This document shows, piece by piece, positions 41,083 to 53,549 of a stretch of 64,000 nt of DNA (position 1 is the stretch's first letter; each line of letters starts with the position of its first letter). Origin of the DNA: Auanema rhodensis. Its lineage: Eukaryota > Nematoda > Chromadorea > Rhabditida > Rhabditidae. The notes beneath the pieces are model-generated. The model saw only the letters and a program-made list of their open reading frames with translations, was not told the DNA's origin and ran no database searches. The translations under genes and the position numbers were made by a program. Location: contig OZ059899.1 in assembly GCA_964057225.1 (NCBI GenBank), forward strand, positions 20,654,501 through 20,718,500, written 5' to 3'.

Positions 41083-44000
41083 TTGAAAAAAGATGCATTA
41101 GTGTATGTTGAGTTTCCATGTACACTCAACATTGCTTCCAAAAACATTTTTACAAAAATTTTTCCGAAAAATTTCGAAATAATTTCGCAAAAAGTAGATG
41201 TTTTTAGATTCCTTTTTTCAAGGCAAAGACGATGGACATTGTTATTCAACGAAAAAATTGATTCTGCAGGGTGAAAATCGAGGATATAAGTGTGAACTTA
41301 TATCAGTTGATATCTCGGTGCATTTTTAAGCTAGCGCAAATCTGATAACACAGATCGACGCAGCTTAAAAATCCGCATCGAATGCACTATACAACCTTGA
41401 GAAACGCTTAATACAAAAATTAGTTATGATCGTTTGAAAAATGATGCATTAGTGTATGTTGAGTTTCCATGTACACTCAACATTGCTTCCAAAAACATTT
41501 TTACAAAAATTTTTCCGAAAAATTTCGAAATAATTTCGCAAAAAGTAGATGTTTTTAGATTCCTTTTTTCAAGGCAAAGACGATGGACATTGTTATTCAA
41601 CGAAAAAATTGATTCTGCAGGGTGAAAATCGAGGATATAGGTGTGAACTTATATCAGTTGATATCTCGGTGCATTTTTAAGCTAGCGCAAATCTGATAAC
41701 ACAGATCGACGCAGCTTAAAAATTCGCATCGAATGCACTATACAACATTGAGAAACGCTTAGTACAAAAATTAGTTATGATCGTTTGAAAAATGATGCAT
41801 TAGTGTATGTTGAGTTTCCATGTACACTCAACATTGCTTCCAAAAACATTTTTACAAAAATTTTTCCGAAAAATTTCGAAATAATTTCGCAAAAAGTAGA
41901 TGTTTTTAGATTCCTTTTTTCAAGGCAAAGACGATGGACATTGTTATTCAACGAAAAAATTGATTCTGCAGGGTGAAAATCGAGGATATAAGTGTGAACT
42001 TATATCAGTTGATATCTCGGTGCATTTTTAAGCTAGCGCAAATCTGATAACACAGATCGACGCAGCTTAAAAATCCGCATCGAATGCACTATACAACATT
42101 GAGAAACGCTTAATACAAAAATTAGTTATGATCGTTTGAAAAATGATGCATTAGTGTATGTTGAGTTTCCATGTACACTCAACATTGCTTCCAAAAACAT
42201 TTTTACAAAAATTTTTCCGAAAAATTTCGAAATAATTTCGCAAAAAGTAGATGTTTTTAGATTCCTTTTTTCAAGGCAAAGACGATGGACATTGTTATTC
42301 AACGAAAAAATTGATTCTGCAGGGTGAAAATCGAGGATATAAGTGTGAACTTATATCAGTTGATATCTCGGTGCATTTTTAAGCTAGCGCAAATCTGATA
42401 ACACAGATCGACGCAGCTTAAAAATCCGCATCGAATGCACTATACTACATTGAGAAACGCTTAATACAAAACTTAGTTATGATCGTTTGAAAAAAGATGC
42501 ATTAGTGTATGTTGAGTTTCCATGTACACTCAACATTGCTTCCAAAAACATTTTTACAAAAATTTTTCCGAAAAATTTCGAAATAATTTCGCAAAAAGTA
42601 GATGTTTTTAGATTCCTTTTTTCAAGGCAAAGACGATGGACATTGTTATTCAACGAAAAAATTGATTCTGCAGGGTGAAAATCGAGGATATAAGTGTGAA
42701 CTTATATCAGTTGATATCTCGGTGCATTTTTAAGCTAGCGCAAATCTGATAACACAGATCGACGCAGCTTAAAAATCCGCATCGAATGCACTATACTACA
42801 TTGAGAAACGCTTAATACAAAACTTAGTTATGATCGTTTGAAAAATGATGCATTAGTGTATGTTGAGTTTCCATGTACACTCAACATTGCTTCCAAAAAC
42901 ATTTTTACAAAAATTTTTCCGAAAAATTTCGAAATAATTTCGCAAAAAGTAGATGTTTTTAGATTCCTTTTTTCAAGGCAAAGACGATGGACATTGTTAT
43001 TCAACGAAAAAATTGATTCTGCAGGGTAAAAATCGAGGATATAAGTGTGAACTTATATCAGTTGATATCTCGGTGCATTTTTAAGCTAGCGCAAATCTGA
43101 TAACACAGATCGACGCAGCTTAAAAATCCGCATCGAATGCACTATACAACCTTGAGAAACGCTTAATACAAAAATTAGTTATGATCGTTTGAAAAATGAT
43201 GCATTAGTGTATGTTGAGTTTCCATGTACACTCAACATTGCTTCCAAAAACATTTTTACAAAAATTTTTCCGAAAATTTTCGAAATAATTTCGCAAAAAG
43301 TAGATGTTTTTAGATTCCTTTTTTCAAGGCAAAGACGATGGACATTGTTATTCAACGAAAAAATTGATTCTGCAGGGTGAAAATCGAGGATATAAGTGTG
43401 AACTTATATCAGTTGATATCTCGGTGCATTTTTAAGCTAGCGCAAATCTGATAACACAGATCGACGCAGCTTAAAAATCCGCATCGAATGCACTATACAA
43501 CATTGAGAAACGCTTAATACAAAAATTAGTTATGATCGTTTGAAAAATGATGCATTAGTGTATGTTGAGTTTCCATGTACACTCAACATTGCTTCCAAAA
43601 ACATTTTGACAAAAATTTTTCCGAAAAATTTCGAAATAATTTCGCAAAAAGTAGATGTTTTTAGATTCCTTTTTTCAAGGCAAAGACGATGGACATTGTT
43701 ATTCAACGAAAAAATTGATTCTGCAGGGTGAAAATCGAGGATATAAGTGTGAACTTATATCAGTTGATATCTCGGTGCATTTTTAAGCTAGCGCAAATCT
43801 GATAACACAGATCGACGCAGCTTAAAAATCCGCATCGAATGCACTTTACTACATTGGAAAACGCTTAATACAAAAATTAGTTATGATCGTTTGAAAAAAG
43901 ATGCATTAGTGTATGTTGAGTTTCCATGTACACTCAACATTGCTTCCAAAAACATTTTGACAAAAATTTTTCCGAAAAATTTCGAAATAATTTCGCAAAA

Positions 44001-45294
44001 AGTAGATGTTTTTAGATTCCTTTTTTCAAGGCAAAGACGATGGACATTGTTATTCAACGAAAAAATTGATTCTGCAGGGTGAAAATCGAGGATATAAGTG
44101 TGAACTTATATCAGTTGATATCTCGGTGCATTTTTAAGCTAGCGCAAATCTGATAACACAGATCGACGCCGCTTAAAAATCCGCATCGAATGCACTATAC
44201 TACATTGAGAAACGCTTAATACAAAAATTAGTTATGATCGTTTGAAAAAAGATGCATTAGTGTATGTTGAGTTTCCATGTACACTCAACATTGCTTCCAA
44301 AAACATTTTTACAAAAATTTTTCCGAAAAATTTCGAAATAATTTCGCAAAAAGTAGATGTTTTTAGATTCCTTTTTTCAAGGCAAAGACGATGGACATTG
44401 TTATTCAACGAAAAAATTGATTCTGCAGGGTGAAAATCGAGGATATAAGTGTGAACTTATATCAGTTGATATCTCGGTGCATTTTTAAGCTAGCGCAAAT
44501 CTGATAACACAGATCGACGCAGCTTAAAAATCCGCATCGAATGCACTATACTACATTGAGAAACGCTTAATACAAAACTTAGTTATGATCGTTTGAAAAA
44601 AGATGCATTAGTGTATGTTGAGTTTCCATGTACACTCAACATTGCTTCCAAAAACATTTTTACAAAAATTTTTCCGAAAAATTTCGAAATAATTTCGCAA
44701 AAAGTAGATGTTTTTAGATTCCTTTTTTCAAGGCAAAGACGATGGACATTGTTATTCAACGAAAAAATTGATTCTGCAGGGTGAAAATCGAGGATATAAG
44801 TGTGAACTTATATCAGTTGATATCTCGGTGCATTTTTAAGCTAGCGCAAATCTGATAACACAGATCGACGCAGCTTAAAAATTCGCATCGAATGCACTAT
44901 ACAACATTGAGAAACGCTTAGTACAAAAATTAGTTATGATCGTTTGAAAAATGATGCATTAGTGTATGTTGAGTTTCCATGTACACTCAACATTGCTTCC
45001 AAAAACATTTTTACAAAAATTTTTCCGAAAAATTTCTAAATAATTTCGCAAAAAGTAGATGTTTTTAGATTCCTTTTTTCAAGGCAAAGACGATGGACAT
45101 TGTTATTCAACGAAAAAATTGATTCTGCAGGGTGAAAATCGAGGATATAAGTGTGAACTTATATCAGTTGATATCTCGGTGCATTTTTAAGCTAGCGCAA
45201 ATCTGATAACACAGATCGACGCAGCTTAAAAATCCGCATCGAATGCACTATACAACATTGAGAAACGCTTAATACAAAAATTAGTTATGATCGT

Positions 45295-48200
45295 TTGAAA
45301 AATGATGCATTAGTGTATGTTGAGTTTCCATGTACACTCAACATTGCTTCCAAAAACATTTTTACAAAAATTTTTCCGAAAAATTTCGAAATAATTTCGC
45401 AAAAAGTAGATGTTTTTAGATTCCTTTTTTCAAGGCAAAGACGATGGACATTGTTATTCAACGAAAAAATTGATTCTGCAGGGTGAAAATCGAGGATATA
45501 AGTGTGAACTTATATCAGTTGATATCTCGGTGCATTTTTAAGCTGGCGCAAATCTGATAACACAGATCGACGCAGCTTAAAAATCCGCATCGAATGCACT
45601 ATACTACATTGAGAAACGCTTAATACAAAACTTAGTTATGATCGTTTGAAAAAAGATGCATTAGTGTATGTTGAGTTTCCATGTACACTCAACATTGCTT
45701 CCAAAAACATTTTTACAAAAATTTTTCCGAAAAATTTCGAAATAATTTCGCAAAAATTAGATGTTTTTAGATTCCTTTTTTCAAGGCAAAGACGATGGAC
45801 ATTGTTATTCAACGAAAAAATTGATTCTGCAGGGTGAAAATCGAGGATATAAGTGTGAACTTATATCAGTTGATATCTCGGTGCATTTTTAAGCTAGCGC
45901 AAATCTGATAACACAGATCGACGCAGCTTAAAAATTCGCATCGAATGCACTATACAACATTGAGAAACGCTTAGTACAAAAATTAGTTATGATCGTTTGA
46001 AAAATGATGCATTAGTGTATGTTGAGTTTCCATGTACACTCAACATTGCTTCCAAAAACATTTTTACAAAAATTTTTCCGAAAAATTTCGAAATAATTTC
46101 GCAAAAAGTAGATGTTTTTAGATTCCTTTTTTCAAGGCAAAGACGATGGACATTGTTATTCAACGAAAAAATTGATTCTGCAGGGTGAAAATCGAGGATA
46201 TAAGTGTGAACTTATATCAGTTGATATCTCGGTGCATTTTTAAGCTAGCGCAAATCTGATAACACAGATCGACGCAGCTTAAAAATCCGCATCGAATGCA
46301 CTATACAACCTTGAGAAACGCTTAATACAAAAATTAGTTATGATCGTTTGAAAAATGATGCATTAGTGTATGTTGAGTTTCCATGTACACTCAACATTGC
46401 TTCCAAAAACATTTTTACAAAAATTTTTCCGAAAATTTTCGAAATAATTTCGCAAAAAGTAGATGTTTTTAGATTCCTTTTTTCAAGGCAAAGACGATGG
46501 ACATTGTTATTCAACGAAAAAATTGATTCTGCAGGGTGAAAATCGAGGATATAAGTGTGAACTTATATCAGTTGATATCTCGGTGCATTTTTAAGCTAGC
46601 GCAAATCTGATAACACAGATCGACGCAGCTTAAAAATCCGCATCGAATGCACTATACAACATTGAGAAACGCTTAATACAAAAATTAGTTATGATCGTTT
46701 GAAAAATGATGCATTAGTGTATGTTGAGTTTCCATGTACACTCAACATTGCTTCCAAAAACATTTTTACAAAAATTTTTCCGAAAAATTTCGAAATAATT
46801 TCGCAAAAAGTAGATGTTTTTAGATTCCTTTTTTCAAGGCAAAGACGATGGACATTGTTATTCAACGAAAAAATTGATTCTGCAGGGTGAAAATCGAGGA
46901 TATAAGTGTGAACTTATATCAGTTGATATCTCGGTGCATTTTTAAGCTAGCGCTAATCTGATAACACAGATCGACGCAGCTTAAAAATCCGCATCAAATG
47001 CACTATACAACATTGAGAAACGATTAATACAAAAATTAGTTATGATCGTTTGAAAAATGATGCATTAGTGTATGTTGAGTTTCCATGTACACTCAACATT
47101 GCTTCCAAAAACATTTTTACAAAAATTTTTCCGAAAAATTTCGAAATAATTTCGCAAAAAGTAGATGTTTTTAGATTCCTTTTTTCAAGGCAAAGACGAT
47201 GGACATTGTTATTCAACGAAAAAATTGATTCTGCAGGGTGAAAATCGAGGATATAAGTGTGAACTTATATCAGTTGATATCTCGGTGCATTTTTAAGCTG
47301 GCGCAAATCTGATAACACAGATCGACGCAGCTTAAAAATCCGCATCGAATGCACTATACTACATTGAGAAACGCTTAATACAAAACTTAGTTATGATCGT
47401 TTGAAAAAAGATGCATTAGTGTATGTTGAGTTTCCATGTACACTCAACATTGCTTCCAAAAACATTTTTACAAAAATTTTTCCGAAAAATTTCGAAATAA
47501 TTTCGCAAAAATTAGATGTTTTTAGATTCCTTTTTTCAAGGCAAAGACGATGGACATTGTTATTCAACGAAAAAATTGATTCTGCAGGGTGAAAATCGAG
47601 GATATAAGTGTGAACTTATATCAGTTGATATCTCGGTGCATTTTTAAGCTAGCGCAAATCTGATAACACAGATCGACGCAGCTTAAAAATTCGCATCGAA
47701 TGCACTATACAACATTGAGAAACGCTTAGTACAAAAATTAGTTATGATCGTTTGAAAAATGATGCATTAGTGTATGTTGAGTTTCCATGTACACTCAACA
47801 TTGCTTCCAAAAACATTTTTACAAAAATTTTTCCGAAAAATTTCGAAATAATTTCGCAAAAAGTAGATGTTTTTAGATTCCTTTTTTCAAGGCAAAGACG
47901 ATGGACATTGTTATTCAACGAAAAAATTGATTCTGCAGGGTGAAAATCGAGGATATAAGTGTGAACTTATATCAGTTGATATCTCGGTGCATTTTTAAGC
48001 TAGCGCAAATCTGATAACACAGATCGACGCAGCTTAAAAATCCGCATCGAATGCACTATACAACCTTGAGAAACGCTTAATACAAAAATTAGTTATGATC
48101 GTTTGAAAAATGATGCATTAGTGTATGTTGAGTTTCCATGTACACTCAACATTGCTTCCAAAAACATTTTTACAAAAATTTTTCCGAAAATTTTCGAAAT

Positions 48201-48804
48201 AATTTCGCAAAAAGTAGATGTTTTTAGATTCCTTTTTTCAAGGCAAAGACGATGGACATTGTTATTCAACGAAAAAATTGATTCTGCAGGGTGAAAATCG
48301 AGGATATAAGTGTGAACTTATATCAGTTGATATCTCGGTGCATTTTTAAGCTAGCGCAAATCTGATAACACAGATCGACGCAGCTTAAAAATCCGCATCG
48401 AATGCACTATACAACATTGAGAAACGCTTAATACAAAAATTAGTTATGATCGTTTGAAAAATGATGCATTAGTGTATGTTGAGTTTCCATGTACACTCAA
48501 CATTGCTTCCAAAAACATTTTTACAAAAATTTTTCCGAAAAATTTCGAAATAATTTCGCAAAAAGTAGATGTTTTTAGATTCCTTTTTTCAAGGCAAAGA
48601 CGATGGACATTGTTATTCAACGAAAAAATTGATTCTGCAGGGTGAAAATCGAGGATATAAGTGTGAACTTATATCAGTTGATATCTCGGTGCATTTTTAA
48701 GCTAGCGCTAATCTGATAACACAGATCGACGCAGCTTAAAAATCCGCATCAAATGCACTATACAACATTGAGAAACGATTAATACAAAAATTAGTTATGA
48801 TCGT
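45295..48804 (+). repeat. 5-mer higher-order repeat, two 1755-bp copies
   Basis: Copies 45295-47049 and 47050-48804 are almost the same. Private changes recur exactly 1755 bases apart: aagctggcgca, caaaaattagatg, aaaattcgcatcg with gcttagtac, acaaccttgag, a ccgaaaattttcg variant, and agcgctaatc with catcaaatgc and gaaacgatta. So many shared single-copy markers indicate a recent duplication of the whole block. Confidence 0.88.
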
Positions 48805-51261
48805 TTGAAAAATGATGCATTAGTGTATGTTGAGTTTCCATGTACACTCAACATTGCTTCCAAAAACATTTTGACAAAAATTTTTCCGAAAAATTTCGAA
48901 ATAATTTCGCAAAAAGTAGATGTTTTTAGATTCCTTTTTTCAAGGCAAAGACGATGGACATTGTTATTCAACGAAAAAATTGATTGTGCAGGGTGAAAAT
49001 CGAGGATATAAGTGTGAACTTATATCAGTTGATATCTCGGTGCATTTTTAAGCTAGCGCAAATCTGATAACACAGATCGACGCAGCTTAAAAATCCGCAT
49101 CGAGTGCACTATACAACATTGAGAAACGCTTAATACAAAAATTAGTTATGATCGTTTGAAAAATGATGCATTAGTGTATGTTGAGTTTCCATGTACACTC
49201 AACATTGCTTCCAAAAACATTTTTACAAAAATTTTTCCGAAAATTTTCGAAATAATTTCGCAAAAAGTAGATGTTTTTAGATTCCTTTTTTCAAGGCAAA
49301 GACGATGGACATTGTTATTCAACGAAAAAATTGATTCTGCAGGGTGAAAATCGAGGATATAAGTGTGAACTTATATCAGTTGATATCTCGGTGCATTTTT
49401 AAGCTAGCGCAAATCTGATAACACAGATCGACGCCGCTTAAAAATCCGCATCAAATGCACTATACAACATTGAGAAACGCTTAATACAAAAATTAGTTAT
49501 GATCGTTTGAAAAAAGATGCATTAGTGTATGTTGAGTTTCCATGTACACTCAACATTGCTTCCAAAAACATTTTTACAAAAATTTTTCCGAAAAATTTCG
49601 AAATAATTTCGCAAAAAGTAGATGTTTTTAGATTCCTTTTTTCAAGGCAAAGACGATGGACATTGTTATTCAACGAAAAAATTGATTCTGCAGGGTGAAA
49701 ATCGAGGATATAAGTGTGAACTTATATCAGTTGATATCTCGGTGCATTTTTAAGCTAGCGCAAATCTGATAACACAGATCGACGCCGCTTAAAAATCCGC
49801 ATCAAATGCACTATACAACATTGAGAAACGCTTAATACAAAAATTAGTTATGATCGTTTGAAAAAAGATGCATTAGTGTATGTTGAGTTTCCATGTACAC
49901 TCAACATTGCTTCCAAAAACATTTTTACAAAAATTTTTCCGAAAAATTTCGAAATAATTTCGCAAAAAGTAGATGTTTTTAGATTCCTTTTTTCAAGGCA
50001 AAGACGATGGACATTGTTATTCAACGAAAAAATTGATTCTGCAGGGTGAAAATCGAGGATATAAGTGTGAACTTATATCAGTTGATATCTCGGTGCATTT
50101 TTAAGCTAGCGCAAATCTGATAACACAGATCGACGCAGCTTAAAAATCCGCATCGAATGCACTATACAACATTGAGAAACGCTTAATACAAAAATTAGTT
50201 ATGATCGTTTGAAAAATGATGCATTAGTGTATGTTGAGTTTCCATGTACACTCAACATTGCTTCCAAAAACATTTTTACAAAAATTTTTCCGAAAAATTT
50301 CGAAATAATTTCGCAAAAAGTAGATGTTTTTAGATTCCTTTTTTCAAGGCAAAGACGATGGACATTGTTATTCAACGAAAAAATTGATTCTGCAGGGTGA
50401 AAATCGAGGATATAAGTGTGAACTTATATCAGTTGATATCTCGGTGCATTTTTAAGCTAGCGCAAATCTGATAACACAGATCGACGCAGCTTAAAAATCC
50501 GCATCGAATGCACTATACTACATTGAGAAACGCTTAATACAAAACTTAGTTATGATCGTTTGAAAAATGATGCATTAGTGTATGTTGAGTTTCCATGTAC
50601 ACTCAACATTGCTTCCAAAAACATTTTTACAAAAATTTTTCCGAAAAATTTCGAAATAATTTCGCAAAAAGTAGATGTTTTTAGATTCCTTTTTTCAAGG
50701 CAAAGACGATGGACATTGTTATTCAACGAAAAAATTGATTCTGCAGGGTGAAAATCGAGGATATAAGTGTGAACTTATATCAGTTGATATCTCGGTGCAT
50801 TTTTAAGCTAGCGCTAATCTGATAACACAGATCGACGCAGCTTAAAAATCCGCATCAAATGCACTATACAACATTGAGAAACGCTTAATACAAAAATTAG
50901 TTATGATCGTTTGAAAAATGATGCATTAGTGTATGTTGAGTTTCCATGTACACTCAACATTGCTTCCAAAAACATTTTGACAAAAATTTTTCCGAAAAAT
51001 TTCGAAATAATTTCGCAAAAAGTAGATGTTTTCAGATTCCTTTTTTCAAGGCAAAGACGATGGACATTGTTATTCAACGAAAAAATTGATTCTGCAGGGT
51101 GAAAATCGAGGATATAAGTGTGAACTTATATCAGTTGATATCTCGGTGCATTTTTAAGCTAGCGCAAATCTGATAACACAGCTCGACGCAGCTTAAAAAT
51201 CCGCATCGAATGCACTATACAACATTGAGAAACGCTTAATACAAAAATTAGTTATAATCGT

Positions 51262-53367
51262 TTGAAAAATGATGCATTAGTGTATGTTGAGTTTCCATGT
51301 ACACTCAACATTGCTTCCAAAAACATTTTTACAAAAATTTTTCCGAAAAATTTCGAAATAATTTCGCAAAAAGTAGATGTTTTTAGATTCCTTTTTTCAA
51401 GGCAAAGACGATGGACATTGTTATTCAACGAAAAAATTGATTCTGCAGGGTGAAAATCGAGGATATAAGTGTGAACTTATATCAGTTGATATCTCGGTGC
51501 ATTTTTAAGCTAGCGCTAATCTGATAACACAGATCGACGCAGCTTAAAAATCCGCATCAAATGCACTATACAACATTGAGAAACGCTTAATACAAAAATT
51601 AGTTATGATCGTTTGAAAAATGATGCATTAGTGTATGTTGAGTTTCCATGTACACTCAACATTGCTTCCAAAAACATTTTGACAAAAATTTTTCCGAAAA
51701 ATTTCGAAATAATTTCGCAAAAAGTAGATGTTTTCAGATTCCTTTTTTCAAGGCAAAGACGATGGACATTGTTATTCAACGAAAAAATTGATTCTGCAGG
51801 GTGAAAATCGAGGATATAAGTGTGAACTTATATCAGTTGATATCTCGGTGCATTTTTAAGCTAGCGCAAATCTGATAACACAGCTCGACGCAGCTTAAAA
51901 ATCCGCATCGAATGCACTATACAACATTGAGAAACGCTTAATACAAAAATTAGTTATAATCGTTTGAAAAATGATGCATTAGTGTATGTTGAGTTTCCAT
52001 GTACACTCAACATTGCTTCCAAAAACATTTTGACAAAAATTTTTCCAAAAAATTTCAAAATAATTTCGCAAAAAGTAGATGTTTTTAGATTCCTTTTTTC
52101 AAGGCAAAGACGATGGACAATGTTATTCAACGAAAAAATTAATTCTGCAGGGTGAAAATCGAGGATATAAGTGTGAATTTATATCAGTTGATATCTCGGT
52201 GCATTTTTAAGCTAGCGCAAATCTGATAACACAGATCGACGCAGCTTAAAAATCCGCATCGAATGCACTATACTACATTGAGAAACGCTTGATACAAAAA
52301 TTAGTTATGATCGTTTGAAAAATGATGCATTAGTGTATGTTGAGTTTCCATGTACACTCAACATTGCTTCCAAAAACATTTTTACAAAAATTTTTCCGAA
52401 AAATTTCGAAATAATTTCGCAAAAAGTAGATGTTTTTAGATTCCTTTTTTCAAGGCAAAGACGATGGACATTGTTATTCAACGAAAAAATTGATTCTGCA
52501 GGGTGAAAATCGAGGATATAAGTGTGAACTTATATCAGTTGATATCTCGGTGCATTTTTAAGCTAGCGCTAATCTGATAACACAGATCGACGCAGCTTAA
52601 AAATCCGCATCAAATGCACTATACAACATTGAGAAACGCTTAATACAAAAATTAGTTATGATCGTTTGAAAAATGATGCATTAGTGTATGTTGAGTTTCC
52701 ATGTACACTCAACATTGCTTCCAAAAACATTTTGACAAAAATTTTTCCGAAAAATTTCGAAATAATTTCGCAAAAAGTAGATGTTTTCAGATTCCTTTTT
52801 TCAAGGCAAAGACGATGGACATTGTTATTCAACGAAAAAATTGATTCTGCAGGGTGAAAATCGAGGATATAAGTGTGAACTTATATCAGTTGATATCTCG
52901 GTGCATTTTTAAGCTAGCGCAAATCTGATAACACAGCTCGACGCAGCTTAAAAATCCGCATCGAATGCACTATACAACATTGAGAAACGCTTAATACAAA
53001 AATTAGTTATAATCGTTTGAAAAATGATGCATTAGTGTATGTTGAGTTTCCATGTACACTCAACATTGCTTCCAAAAACATTTTGACAAAAATTTTTCCA
53101 AAAAATTTCAAAATAATTTCGCAAAAAGTAGATGTTTTTAGATTCCTTTTTTCAAGGCAAAGACGATGGACAATGTTATTCAACGAAAAAATTAATTCTG
53201 CAGGGTGAAAATCGAGGATATAAGTGTGAATTTATATCAGTTGATATCTCGGTACATTTTTAAGCTAGCGCAAATCTGATAACACAGATCGACGCAGCTT
53301 AAAAATCCGCATCGAATGCACTATACTACATTGAGAAACGCTTGATACAAAAATTAGTTATGATCGT
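51262..53367 (+). repeat. 3-mer higher-order repeat at the array edge
   Basis: Members at 51262, 51613 and 51964 are repeated at 52315, 52666 and 53017. The markers are agcgctaatc with catcaaatgc, then gttttcagattcc with cacagctcgac and ttataatcg, then a ttccaaaaaatttcaaa type with tgtgaatttatatc. The offset is 1053 bases. A shortened version (50560 and 50911) precedes it. The repeat runs up to the last partial monomer before the array stops. Confidence 0.82.
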
Positions 53368-53396
53368 TTGAAAAAAGATGCATTAGTGTATGTTGA

Positions 53397-53549
53397 GTTT
53401 CCATCGTTCCATTCGGAAATCAATACGTAGCAGGCGGGTTAGAATCAGACGACATGAGGCTGAGAGAGGACGACACGCCCTTCATATGGAACACAGACTT
53501 CAGCTTTGCCTTATGGAATGACTATGGATGGTTGGTCTTCCTTTCTTAG
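53397..53549 (+). pseudogene. Coding-like 3' fragment truncated at the satellite border
   Basis: From the array edge one frame stays open through 47 sense codons of non-satellite DNA (53406-53546) and ends with TAG at 53547-53549. The encoded peptide is rich in Asp, Trp, Phe and Gly (it includes ESDDMRLREDD and FIWNTDFSFALWNDYGW), and the segment is clearly richer in G+C than the AT-rich DNA after it. An AATAAA follows 60 bases after the stop. Together these look like the last exon or tail of a gene, or of another retroelement, whose 5' part was replaced by satellite. I do not recognise the family. A chance open frame of this length is possible. Confidence 0.35.

Larger units (their letters stand above)
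1..53404 (+). repeat. 351-bp satellite DNA array, about 152 head-to-tail copies
   Basis: The same 351-base unit repeats without interruption from the first base of the window to 53404, where a last partial unit breaks off. Anchors such as gatgcattagtgtatgttg recur at 351-base steps. Spacing departs from 351 in only seven places: single-base losses in the copies at about 2833, 11607, 12659, 17923 and 20378, and 2-base losses near 19540 and 20940, for a total drift of 9 bases. All copies face the same way and nothing is inserted in the array. By eye, copies differ by a few substitutions, many shared between subsets of copies. The unit is AT-rich with many short A and T runs, and its length is close to two nucleosome repeats. 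A centromeric or pericentromeric location is plausible for an array this large and homogeneous, but the sequence does not show it. The 5' end of the array lies outside the window. Confidence 0.98.

Noticed and set aside
25..53208. 63-codon open frames on the + strand in most satellite monomers
   Set aside because: They begin at TTG, contain no ATG except occasionally near the end, and are broken by stops or indels in several copies (for example near 18016, 20168, 24398 and 45036). They recur only because the unit is 351 bases, a multiple of three.
1..53404. CRISPR-like or bacterial repeat interpretation
   Set aside because: There are no short repeats with unique spacers; the whole 351-base unit is repeated, as in a eukaryotic satellite.
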